A DNA stretch of 64,000 bases, taken from assembly GCA_902624095.1 (NCBI GenBank), contig CACNWB010000004.1, positions 1 through 64,000 of the forward strand. Reading direction: 5' to 3'. The notes under the pieces were generated by a model. The model was not told where the DNA came from. It saw only the letters and a list, made by a program, of their open reading frames with translations, and did not search any database. Positions 27,693 through 36,036 of this stretch are shown piece after piece. Positions within the stretch are counted from its first letter, which is position 1. Each line of letters starts with the position of its first letter. Position numbers and translations under genes: made by a program. Origin of the DNA: an uncultured PS1 clade bacterium. Lineage in GTDB: Bacteria; Pseudomonadota; Alphaproteobacteria; RS24.

Positions 27693-28010
27693 ATGACAAC
27701 ACGCAAAAAAGCCCGCTTCAAAGTTCCGATTAATATTTTTCTGAACGGCGAACATTACCCGATTGTCGATTTGAGCACAGGCGGCGCCGGTGTCATTTAC
27801 GAGGGCGATCCGCCCGAAATGGGCGCCGAGCTTGAAACCCAGATTGTGTTTCCCCACAAAACCGGCAATGAAGGCTGGATGATCGACTCGACCGTCGTCC
27901 GCATTGACGAAGACAAACACCTTATGGGCATCGAGTTTGGCGAAGATGCTGAGTTCAAGGAATTTCTATTGGAATTTCTCGCCCATATGCGCGACCAAAA
28001 AGTTATATAA
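27693..28010 (+). CDS. PilZ-domain c-di-GMP receptor
   Basis: A 105-residue single PilZ domain. It has both binding motifs: RKKAR (R-x3-R) at residues 4-8 and DLSTGGAG (D-x-S-x2-G) near 26-33, followed by beta strands. It is therefore expected to bind c-di-GMP and act by protein-protein contact. It lies 19 bases after the EAL gene, in the same direction, so synthesis, breakdown and sensing of the messenger are encoded within 3 kb. Confidence 0.88.
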   Translation: MTTRKKARFKVPINIFLNGEHYPIVDLSTGGAGVIYEGDPPEMGAELETQIVFPHKTGNEGWMIDSTVVRIDEDKHLMGIEFGEDAEFKEFLLEFLAHMRDQKVI

Positions 28011-28072
28011 ATCGCGCCCACATAGATGTTGGTAATTGCGAGACGGGGCATTTTCTTCTAAAAACCTTACGC

Positions 28073-29323
28073 ATGACATCTTCTCAAGCATCATCCAGCA
28101 CTTGCGATATCGCCATTATCGGCGCCGGGCAAGCCGCGTTGCAAACCATTGCTAGCCTAAAATCTGGAGGTTTCGACGGTACGATTACGCTTGTCGGAGA
28201 TGAGGCTTATCTGCCTTACCAGCGACCTCCACTGTCTAAAAAATTCCTGAACGGCACATTTGAGCGCGACCGACTGTTTTTGAAACCCGACAATTTTTAC
28301 ACAGATAACGCCATCAATATTATGCTGGAGACACAAGTCATTGAGATGGATGTCGCCGCAAAGTCGCTGACTTGCGCAAATGGCGGCACTATTGACTTCT
28401 CCAAGGCCGTGATTTGCACGGGAAGCCGTCCGCGCGCGCTGCCCATTCCCGGCCATGATCTTGAGAATATTTTTGACCTCCGCACTATTGCTGACATTGA
28501 AGCTATGCGCCCGCATTTTGAACAAGGTGCCAAAATGGTGGTGGTCGGCGGCGGCTATATCGGTCTGGAAACAGCAGCATCAGCGCGCCAGCTTGGGGTG
28601 GAAGTTACCGTTGTTGAGGCTGCAGAGCGTGTGCTTGCGCGCGTAACGAAGCCTGAGCTCTCTGCATTTTTCCATCAATTGCATCTTGACCGGGGGGTTG
28701 AGATTACCACTGGCGCGCAAGTGTCCGAATTTGTCGGAGAAACGTATGTGTCCGGCGTGACCTTGAATGATGGCACGTTTGTGCCGGCCAATTTGGTTGT
28801 GCTCGGAATCGGCATTGTGCCCAATACTGAACTGGCCGAAACCGCTGGCCTATCAATTGACGACGGCATTGTGGTTGACGCCTTCGGGCGGACCAGCCAC
28901 GCAGATATTTACGCTGCAGGAGACTGCACCAATCATCCCAATGACCTGTTGGGCCGCCGCCTGCGGTTGGAAAGCGTTCCAAATGCCATCGATCAGGGCA
29001 AGGCGGTCGCCTCGGATATTCTGGGCGCGCCCGAGGCTTATTCGGCTGTTCCGTGGTTCTGGTCAGATCAATATGAAACGAAGCTGCAAATAGCCGGCTT
29101 GTCAGACACAGCCGACAGCCTTTGCCTGCGTGGAAGTTATGAGAGCGGCTCATTCGCAATCTTTCACTTTGCGGGAACAAAGCTCGTCTGCGTAGAGGCT
29201 GTCAATCGTCCGGCCGAATTTATGGCATCGCGGCAACTCATCAAGGAAGCTGCCGGCGGGCGCATTTATGAAGCCGATATGCTGGTTAACGAAAGCGTAA
29301 AGCCGAAAAGCTGGTTGGCCTAA
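28073..29323 (+). CDS. NAD(P)H-dependent ferredoxin reductase (rhodocoxin/putidaredoxin reductase type)
   Basis: A 416-residue FAD protein. FAD motif IAIIGAGQAALQT near residue 14, YLPYQRPPLSKKFL (typical of oxygenase-coupled ferredoxin reductases), NAD motif VVVGGGYIGLETAAS near 156, and the second FAD motif AGDCTNHP near 280. It lacks the redox-active CxxC pair of disulfide reductases. It would pass electrons from NAD(P)H to a 2Fe-2S ferredoxin, for example for the P450 at 16492. No ferredoxin is nearby. It faces the oppositely read DUF3604 gene across 3 bases. Confidence 0.9.
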   Translation: MTSSQASSSTCDIAIIGAGQAALQTIASLKSGGFDGTITLVGDEAYLPYQRPPLSKKFLNGTFERDRLFLKPDNFYTDNAINIMLETQVIEMDVAAKSLTCANGGTIDFSKAVICTGSRPRALPIPGHDLENIFDLRTIADIEAMRPHFEQGAKMVVVGGGYIGLETAASARQLGVEVTVVEAAERVLARVTKPELSAFFHQLHLDRGVEITTGAQVSEFVGETYVSGVTLNDGTFVPANLVVLGIGIVPNTELAETAGLSIDDGIVVDAFGRTSHADIYAAGDCTNHPNDLLGRRLRLESVPNAIDQGKAVASDILGAPEAYSAVPWFWSDQYETKLQIAGLSDTADSLCLRGSYESGSFAIFHFAGTKLVCVEAVNRPAEFMASRQLIKEAAGGRIYEADMLVNESVKPKSWLA

Positions 29324-29326
29324 TCA

Positions 29327-31567
29327 CTAGTTCCGATATTCAACGAAAATGGGTGACGACCATGCGCGCTCTTCCACGGGTCGCGTGCATTCATCACTGG
29401 CAGCCGTTCTGTCGTCGCCATAACACATATTGACTTCCAGGCAATTGCCTTCGGCATCATAGGTACATCGCAAATTATCGGCATTGATGCGTTCGGTCGG
29501 CTCTTGTATCGCTCGCGCGTAATAGGTTGCCATCCGTTCGCCCTCTTCAAAAGCTGGGTCGGAAAAACTAAACGAACATCCTTCCCCGTTAGCCGGGCAT
29601 TCATTCACCATCCAAGGGTCGTCAATCAATCCGTCAACCTTCTCATCCGGCGTGATTTGCGGCCTGATACGAACGATCTCGATGCGCGTAATTCGCAAGC
29701 GCTCATCGCTGGGATTAAAACATTCATTGGCGCACAGCTTTTGCATCCGCTCAGCGCCCAAAAGGTCACGCGTGTCCTCCGGACAGCCTGGTTTTTGTTT
29801 GTGCGCACCAACTGCTTTGACTTCAAATACGGGACCTTTATTGGTGCGCACGGTGCCGCCCATGGGTGTGCCGTCCACCGTATTGAACCACAACAAAATG
29901 CGGGGCCCACTAGTGCCATATGTCTCGCGTCTTTCCAGCGCATCAAAAATAGCATCGCGCGAACGTCCTTGCGCATGCACGGCCGCCAAGCCGCCCGTTG
30001 TCCAAAAACTCGCCTGTCTCTCCATCTCAGTGGCGGCAAAGCCCAAATTCATCAACAATTCCGGATCTATGACGTAAGTTTCGGCTGCTGGCTCACCCTT
30101 GGGGAATATCCGCGGGCGCCATTGCCCCGAAACGCGGACCGCCTCTGTTTGGCGCAGGCGATCTATCGGCTTATATCCGGTGCCGGCGCGCGCGCGGTGG
30201 TTATCACTGGAAGCAATGAAACCCCATTTAAAACGCGTTGGCGCACCGTTTTTGTCAAAATTACTCAGCGCAAGAGCATATTGCGCGCTGCCGCCGGGGC
30301 GATATCCAAAGGATGGCAGGAAACAATCACGGCACTGGCCGGCATCCAGCCATTCTTCGATTTTTGTACCCGGCACTGTCAAATGCGCCGCCACACTGCT
30401 ATTGGCGGCGTTCAGGCGTGCCGCCGCCGCGCGCGCTTCGCATGTCGCGCCATCTTCACCCGCTTCCAAACAACGGTCACGGATAATTTCGCCGGCCTGC
30501 CAACACATCGGCAAATAATCAGGCCGCGGTGCCGGACATGTAGCGGTCAAACCATCCTCGGCCGCAGTTACTGACCGCCAATCGCGAAATTCCTCGGAAT
30601 TGCCGTGCCCGGACATGATTTCCAGCAGGCGATAGCGTTCCGAACGGTTTTCAGCTTTTAAGTGTTTGTCAAAAGTCGTGCCAGTTGGTGTGTAAAACCC
30701 CCAAGTTGTGCCGTGAGGAATAACCAATGGATCGACGCCTTGCGCATCCAGGCTTGCGAATAGCTGGGCCGGTGTTTCGGCCACTTCAAAACATGATGCT
30801 GGCAGGTCTGCGACAGGCGTGTCAAGGTCGCACAGTGTTGTATCGGCAGCATTTTGCAAAAACCGGCGAATGTCGAAATAATCCTTGCGATTGCTAAAAT
30901 CCAAAACAGGAAGCGCTAACGGAACCAAATCCTTACCTTGCGTGCGCAGCGCCCGAACGGTTACACCGCCCGATGCGATCGGGCGTTTGGAAATTTTCGC
31001 ATCGTCAAGGTCACGGAAAATGACATTTTTGTGCCCGTAATGCTCGTCCGGCGTTTGCCCGACTTGTGTCCACTCAAACCCAACAAAGCTGACAAGATCA
31101 GGGTCTGTTGCACCATCCGCCACCGCATTGCAGGCGCGGATACTTTGCTTGGCGTCCTGCCAGCGTTTCGGGGTTGATGCCTCTGCATGGTCGGTAATCG
31201 CCCAGAAATCAATCGCTGAACAATGGCGGGCAAAATCACATGCATCGGCCAGCGGGTGTGCGCCTTCCCCGCCGTAAATCGGCAGTGACCACAAAAAAGC
31301 ATCCGTCGAATTGGTTGTATGAACATGCAAGTCCCCGAACAATATCTGCTTGTCGTTGCCGACCTTCATGCCCCGCGCGATAGCCTGTTGTTCGGCCGCG
31401 CGTGTCTGCACGAGAACGCTTGGCAACGCGGCCCCCTTTATCACGCCAGGCTCGCGCTCTTCGCCGAAAAGCTCAATCGCCATGGACAGAAAATAGACGC
31501 CCCCAACGATTATTGCCGTCATTACCAATCCCAGCGCCCCGCGCCAGATGCTTGTCTCACCGTTCAT
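29327..31567 (-). CDS. DUF3604 protein, membrane-anchored
   Basis: A 746-residue protein. An N-terminal membrane anchor (about 10-31, GLVMTAIIVGGVYFLSMAIEL) precedes the DUF3604 region: FGDLHVHTTNSTDAFLW (about 77-93) and FWAITDHAE near 122 recall PHP-type metal-binding motifs, and SSDNHRARAGTGY lies near 460. Many cysteines occur in the second half. The family is widespread in marine bacteria and its biochemical role is unknown to me; a metallohydrolase is likely. The large open frame on the opposite strand is a codon-bias shadow. Confidence 0.82.
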   Translation of the reverse strand: MNGETSIWRGALGLVMTAIIVGGVYFLSMAIELFGEEREPGVIKGAALPSVLVQTRAAEQQAIARGMKVGNDKQILFGDLHVHTTNSTDAFLWSLPIYGGEGAHPLADACDFARHCSAIDFWAITDHAEASTPKRWQDAKQSIRACNAVADGATDPDLVSFVGFEWTQVGQTPDEHYGHKNVIFRDLDDAKISKRPIASGGVTVRALRTQGKDLVPLALPVLDFSNRKDYFDIRRFLQNAADTTLCDLDTPVADLPASCFEVAETPAQLFASLDAQGVDPLVIPHGTTWGFYTPTGTTFDKHLKAENRSERYRLLEIMSGHGNSEEFRDWRSVTAAEDGLTATCPAPRPDYLPMCWQAGEIIRDRCLEAGEDGATCEARAAAARLNAANSSVAAHLTVPGTKIEEWLDAGQCRDCFLPSFGYRPGGSAQYALALSNFDKNGAPTRFKWGFIASSDNHRARAGTGYKPIDRLRQTEAVRVSGQWRPRIFPKGEPAAETYVIDPELLMNLGFAATEMERQASFWTTGGLAAVHAQGRSRDAIFDALERRETYGTSGPRILLWFNTVDGTPMGGTVRTNKGPVFEVKAVGAHKQKPGCPEDTRDLLGAERMQKLCANECFNPSDERLRITRIEIVRIRPQITPDEKVDGLIDDPWMVNECPANGEGCSFSFSDPAFEEGERMATYYARAIQEPTERINADNLRCTYDAEGNCLEVNMCYGDDRTAASDECTRPVEERAWSSPIFVEYRN

Positions 31568-31603
31568 CTATGCTCCCCATCACGCCCGGTTCTGGGCCTT
31601 GAT

Positions 31604-32029
31604 CTAATCGATTTTTCGCGGGCGAAGAATAAATGTCGCGCTCGCACTGCCAACCAATTCATTATCATTGTTATAAAGGGTCGCATCTGCAAAGGCGATA
31701 GATTTGCCTATTCTATGCACCCGGCCCTTTGCCAGATAATCGCCAGGCACACCGGCTTTGAGGTAGCTTGTTTTAAGCTCCAGCGTGGCGTGACCTGCAT
31801 ATTTTTCCATATCCAATCGGCTTCTTATGGCGACACCACAGGCCGTATCAAGCATTGTTGCATAAGCGCCGCCATGCAAAACGCCCTGCATGTTGATGAA
31901 AGCCTCAGTCATGGTGAACCCAACCTCGACCTGTCCGGTCTCGGTATCAAAGGCCAAAATTTTGCGGCCAATTAGTTTTGCAAGTTCCGAGTCCGGCGTG
32001 GCGGATGCGTCCATTGGCAGGTCACGCAT
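31604..32029 (-). CDS. PaaI-family acyl-CoA thioesterase
   Basis: A 141-residue hotdog-fold protein with the PaaI/4HBT pattern: NMQGVLHGGAYATMLDTACGVAI (about 47-69), then ELKTSYLKAG and GKSIAFADATLYN. Expected to hydrolyse an acyl- or aryl-CoA in the cytosol. The ATG shares one base with the stop of the GST gene upstream, so the two are translationally coupled. Confidence 0.87.
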   Translation of the reverse strand: MRDLPMDASATPDSELAKLIGRKILAFDTETGQVEVGFTMTEAFINMQGVLHGGAYATMLDTACGVAIRSRLDMEKYAGHATLELKTSYLKAGVPGDYLAKGRVHRIGKSIAFADATLYNNDNELVGSASATFILRPRKID

Positions 32030-32649
32030 TATGCCGTGCCCCCGACAATATCGTGCGCTTCAAGGCGCGCCATTAATTGGGCAAGGTTTTCCAGCGACGG
32101 GTCAAGCGGCTGTCCCTGTTGGGCGAAGAACCCGACTGTGACAAAAAATATTATATCCACATATGTCAGCTTGTCACCGCATATGAAACTCTGTCCGTCC
32201 AGCAAAGGGTCAAGCCAGGCAAGCCCTTCCTGTGCAATGGTTTTGGCTGGCTCGGAAATGCCATCATGGAGGGTAATGCGGGGGCCGAAAAACTTGCGCC
32301 CCTCGCCATGCCGGTAGCCCAGTACCATTGGCGCAAAAATCAAAAAATCGCATTGGCGCATCCGCATCCGCGTCATGCCGCGTTCGGCGGCGGTTTCGCC
32401 GGTCAGAACCGGATCGGGCTTAATCTCGTCAAGATATTCGGCAATCGCCGACAGCTCAGCAATCGTGACCCCATCATCCGTCACCAGACAGGGCAATTGC
32501 CCGGCCGGATTGATGCGCAAATAATCATCTTGCCGGTTTTCCAGCGCCAGCATATCCACCTCGACAATCTGCGGGTCTATGTCTTTGAGCGCGAAAAGAA
32601 TGCGCGCAATATGAGGGCTAGGGCCAATCGGCGAGGTGTATAGTTTCAT
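32029..32649 (-). CDS. glutathione S-transferase family protein
   Basis: A 206-residue GST. The thioredoxin-like N-terminal domain starts KLYTSPIGPSPHIARI and carries NPAGQLPCLVTDDG and ELSAIAEYLDE (glutathione-binding Ser-like position). The helical C-terminal domain contains CGDKLTYVDI, the usual N-capping box. The open frame reaches back to 32853, but MKLYTSP at 32649 is the natural start and leaves space for a promoter shared with the divergent MFS gene. Coupled to the thioesterase gene. Confidence 0.88.
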   Translation of the reverse strand: MKLYTSPIGPSPHIARILFALKDIDPQIVEVDMLALENRQDDYLRINPAGQLPCLVTDDGVTIAELSAIAEYLDEIKPDPVLTGETAAERGMTRMRMRQCDFLIFAPMVLGYRHGEGRKFFGPRITLHDGISEPAKTIAQEGLAWLDPLLDGQSFICGDKLTYVDIIFFVTVGFFAQQGQPLDPSLENLAQLMARLEAHDIVGGTA

Positions 32650-32800
32650 TGAATATTCCTTTGCAGACATAGCCCACCTAACAGTGGTACAAATTCTTCG
32701 CATAAAACAACGACAGAGTTCAACCGCCGACCGGTGCCAAAGCACTGGTATCCCACAAAAATCGCAAGATTTTTCAAGACAACCGCTCGAGAGACTATGC

Positions 32801-34057
32801 ATGTCGCAAACCGCTACCAAACCATTTTTCGGCTGGTCTGTTCTCGCCGCCACCGCCTATTGCCTGATGATCGGCTCCGGTTTGATTTTCTATGCCATGT
32901 CGGTTTTTCTTGAAAATATCGTCAGGGAAACCGAATTTTCAGTGGCACAGGTTTCTGCCGCCAACACGCTGTTTTTGTTCAGCTCCGGACTGGCAGGCAT
33001 TGCTGTTGGCGAATTAATCTCGCGCTTCGACATTCGATACACCATCGCGACCGGCACACTGGTAATGGCGGCGGCTTTCTATGCCATTCCATCAATGCAA
33101 AACCTAACCCATCTTTACGCGCTATATATTGCTTTGGGAGTCGGCTATGCAATGACTGCACTTGTGCCCGCGACTACGCTTGCGGCGCGATGGTTCGTGC
33201 GCCGTCGGGCGCTGGCACTGGCGCTCACCCAGTCTGGACTGTCACTAGGCGGCATTCTGCTAACGCCCATATTGGCAGAACTTATGGGCGCGGGCGGCCT
33301 CGCGGCCGTGCGCAGCCCGTTCACCATCATCCTCATTTTGCTGATGCTTCCAATTTCACTTTTCTTCATGCGCCCCGACCCAGCCTCGATGGGTCTAAAC
33401 CCTGATGGGGACGCACGGACTGGAGGTGGCATAAAACCTGAAAATGACGGCATTAATGCGGGTCGCGCCGTCCGCTCACGCTTTTTTCTCCTTAGTACTT
33501 TTGCCTCCCTGTTTGCCCTGCTCACACAAGTCGGGGCAATCGCCCATATTTACAGTTGGGCCTTGGAGCGCGCCACGCCGGAAACCGCCACAATAAGCGT
33601 TTCGCTTCTGGCGGGATGCTCATTCGTATCACGTCTCATTTGCGGAAGTTTTCTGGACAGAGTCAGCCTTTACCCGTTTGTCCTCACCTTGTATTTTTTG
33701 CAGGGGCTGGCGATGGTGGTTATCGCCTTTGCCAGCGGCGAGGCTAATGTTTTGGCGGTCACCGCATTTTTCGGTGCAATGGTGGGCAATATTCTAATGT
33801 CTGGGCCGCTTCTCATAGGGCGCGCCTTCGGCACAGCCGATTTCCCTCGTATTCTGAGCTATAACCAATTGATTATGAATTTCGGAATGGCAGCGGGTCC
33901 GATTTTGATAGGGGCAATCTATGATTTTGGTGGCGGCTATCAAAATGCCTTCCTCGCCGTGGGTGGATCGAGCGCTCTGGCCTTTCTCCTTTTGCTGGCA
34001 GCTGGTTCGCCGGACACTTGCATACAACAAATCAGCAGCGATCGCGCGGCAAAATAA
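32801..34057 (+). CDS. MFS transporter
   Basis: A 418-residue integral membrane protein with about twelve hydrophobic segments and a basic central loop. It resembles the monocarboxylate/OxlT-like MFS branch: FFGWSVLAATAYCLMIGSGLIFYAMSVF at the first helix, and RWFVRRRALALALTQSGLSLGG in the helix 4-5 region. Substrate unknown. ATG 32801 (MSQTATKPFFGW) is chosen; the upstream extension to 32636 is hydrophilic and overlaps the divergent GST promoter region. Confidence 0.87.
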   Translation: MSQTATKPFFGWSVLAATAYCLMIGSGLIFYAMSVFLENIVRETEFSVAQVSAANTLFLFSSGLAGIAVGELISRFDIRYTIATGTLVMAAAFYAIPSMQNLTHLYALYIALGVGYAMTALVPATTLAARWFVRRRALALALTQSGLSLGGILLTPILAELMGAGGLAAVRSPFTIILILLMLPISLFFMRPDPASMGLNPDGDARTGGGIKPENDGINAGRAVRSRFFLLSTFASLFALLTQVGAIAHIYSWALERATPETATISVSLLAGCSFVSRLICGSFLDRVSLYPFVLTLYFLQGLAMVVIAFASGEANVLAVTAFFGAMVGNILMSGPLLIGRAFGTADFPRILSYNQLIMNFGMAAGPILIGAIYDFGGGYQNAFLAVGGSSALAFLLLLAAGSPDTCIQQISSDRAAK

Positions 34058-34203
34058 CATCAAAACCTAGGTCGCAATGTCAGGGTGGACTTCCTACTTA
34101 AAGGTTGGTTAGGGGGGTAACGGCGCACCTCGCCCATTAACTGCGAATTCAACTTCACTGGTGTATGGACAAGCGTGTGAAAATTGCGAATGATGGTGAT
34201 GTG

Positions 34204-34533
34204 ATGATAGAGAAAAAAGCAAAATTCCAGATCGGCGAGGTAGTGAAACACAGGCTTTTCCCGTTTCGTGGCGTCATTTTCGACGTTGATCCGACATTCA
34301 ACAACACCGAAGAGTGGTGGTTGTCGATTCCTGCCGAAGTACGCCCACGCAAAGACCAGCCCTTTTACCATCTTCTCGCGGAAAACGAACAGACTGAATA
34401 TGTTGCCTATGTTTCGGAGCAAAACCTGTTGCCCGACACCAGCGCCGAGCCAGTTCGCCATCCGCAGGTCGAAGAAATTTTCGCCGAATTTGACGGAGCC
34501 CGCTATGTCGTTCGGGTTAATCAGACCCATTAA
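34204..34533 (+). CDS. hspQ: heat shock protein HspQ
   Basis: A 109-residue HspQ/YccV-family protein. The start KAKFQIGEVVKHRLFPFRG and VIFDVDPTF match the family, as do PFYHLLAEN and YVSEQNLL. In enterobacteria HspQ binds hemimethylated DNA and modulates Lon specificity. ATG 34204 (MIEKKAKF) gives the usual length; the frame can also start at 34165. No heat-shock promoter was recognised. Confidence 0.9.
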   Translation: MIEKKAKFQIGEVVKHRLFPFRGVIFDVDPTFNNTEEWWLSIPAEVRPRKDQPFYHLLAENEQTEYVAYVSEQNLLPDTSAEPVRHPQVEEIFAEFDGARYVVRVNQTH

Positions 34534-34560
34534 CTCCAATGCCGCAAGGCACATTCCGGC

Positions 34561-35319
34561 ATGATGCGCTACATAGCTCGTTTTCTCAGCCAAATTATTA
34601 TCCGGTATATCGAAAAACCGGTTCTGAATTATCAGGCGCACCAATTCGTGCCGCTGACCGATTTGCGTGCCAGCCTGCAACCAGGCGATGTATTGCTAGT
34701 AGAGGGTAATCAGCGCATATCGACAGCCATTAAATATCTTACGCAATCCACCTGGTCGCACGCTGCCCTCTATATTGGCGACGACCACGCACTGAAAGAC
34801 GAATTCGGCTACCCGGCCTGCCTCATTGAAGCCGATGTGTCGCGCGGTGCCATTTCCAGTTCGCTGACCAAATATCTGGGCTATAATACTCGTATTTGCC
34901 GACCGACCCTTATTACGACTAAGGATCGCGAAGCCGTTATCACCTATATGATCGGCGCGTTGGGGACAGCCTATGATGTGAAAAATGTGATTGATCTTGC
35001 GCGCTATCTGCTACCGCAGCCGCCCGTGCCGGTCAAATGGCGCCGCCGTATGATTGCGCTGGGTAGTGGCGAGCCTTCACAAGCCATATGTTCAACCCTG
35101 CTCGCACGCGCATTCCAGTCTGTCGGCTACCCGATTTTGCCCGATGTAACGGTCGAAAACCAACGCGAAGTTTTGCATATTCGGCATTATTCACTCTTCA
35201 CGCCGCGCGATTTTGACGTGTCGCCCTATTTCGATATCATCAAGCCGCTTATTCTCAAAAACCCCGATTATAAGAACTTTAACTGGAACAGGCAGGCGAT
35301 CGACCCCCATGAGACGTGA
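34561..35319 (+). CDS. YiiX/YebB-like permuted papain-fold protein
   Basis: A 252-residue protein of the YiiX/YebB (permuted NlpC/P60) type. It shows LQPGDVLLVEGNQRISTAIK, then STWSHAALYIG with the His and downstream ICSTLLARAF with the Cys expected for the catalytic site. Predicted peptidase, amidase or acyltransferase acting on lipids or cell wall. The N-terminus is basic and amphipathic with no clear signal peptide. Its last 11 bases overlap the acyltransferase gene start, which suggests the two work together. Confidence 0.78.
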   Translation: MMRYIARFLSQIIIRYIEKPVLNYQAHQFVPLTDLRASLQPGDVLLVEGNQRISTAIKYLTQSTWSHAALYIGDDHALKDEFGYPACLIEADVSRGAISSSLTKYLGYNTRICRPTLITTKDREAVITYMIGALGTAYDVKNVIDLARYLLPQPPVPVKWRRRMIALGSGEPSQAICSTLLARAFQSVGYPILPDVTVENQREVLHIRHYSLFTPRDFDVSPYFDIIKPLILKNPDYKNFNWNRQAIDPHET

Positions 35320-36034
35320 TAACACCCCCTACTCCGTGCGATTGCTGATAAATGCGGTGCGAGCCTTTTACACGCGCTGGCGCATCGCTCCGCAATTTGA
35401 CAGTGTTGGCTCCGGCCTTGAGATTGTTGGCGGGCATCGGTTGGAAATTTACGGCTCCGACATTCATTTGGGCGAAAATGTGCATATTCAAACCGCGCGC
35501 GGGGAGATGTCACGCCTGTGCACATGGCCGGATGGCAAAGGCGGAAACGGCACCATCCGCATAGGCGATAATGTGTTGCTGACGCCGGGCCTTCAAATTG
35601 TGTCGGCGGGTTCTGTTGAGATTGGCGATAATGTGATGGTCGCTAGCCGCGTTTACATTTCAGATTCGGATTGGCACGAAATATACGACCGGCTCGACAC
35701 ACCCGGACCTGTCGCCGCCATCCGGCTTGAGGAAAATGTCTGGCTTGGCGAAGGATGCAAGATCTGCAAAGGCGTTACCATTGGGCGCAACAGCGTCATC
35801 GGTGCGGGCGCGGTGGTAACGAGCGATATTCCGGCCAATGTTGTGGCGGCCGGAAATCCGGCGCGCGAGATACGAAAGCTGGATAAAACAATCGAATTCA
35901 AAACCCGCGCAGCCATGTTTAAAGATATGAAAACCTACACAAAAACAATGAATTACCTAAATTACCTGAACCATAAAGACAATAATTATATTAGCTGGAT
36001 ACGCCATCTCATTTGGCCCGGCAGACAGGATTAA
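35309..36034 (+). CDS. hexapeptide-repeat acyltransferase
   Basis: A 241-residue left-handed beta-helix protein with many hexapeptide turns (IRIGDNVLLTPGLQI, VEIGDNVMVAS, VWLGEGCKICKGVTIGRNSVIGAGAVVT). A DSDWHEI segment carries the probable catalytic His. It is like O-acetyltransferases that modify glycans. The C-terminal 50 residues are helical and basic. ATG 35309 (MRRDNTPYSV) is chosen, inside the upstream gene; the frame extends to 35213 only in a shadow. Probably in one message with its neighbours. Confidence 0.85.
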   Translation: MRRDNTPYSVRLLINAVRAFYTRWRIAPQFDSVGSGLEIVGGHRLEIYGSDIHLGENVHIQTARGEMSRLCTWPDGKGGNGTIRIGDNVLLTPGLQIVSAGSVEIGDNVMVASRVYISDSDWHEIYDRLDTPGPVAAIRLEENVWLGEGCKICKGVTIGRNSVIGAGAVVTSDIPANVVAAGNPAREIRKLDKTIEFKTRAAMFKDMKTYTKTMNYLNYLNHKDNNYISWIRHLIWPGRQD

Positions 36035-36036
36035 TA

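Noticed and set aside
29504..30574. Long rightward open frame (356 codons) opposite the DUF3604 gene
   Set aside because: It is fully antisense to a protein with clear family motifs and its translation has no domain-like pattern; it is a codon-bias shadow.
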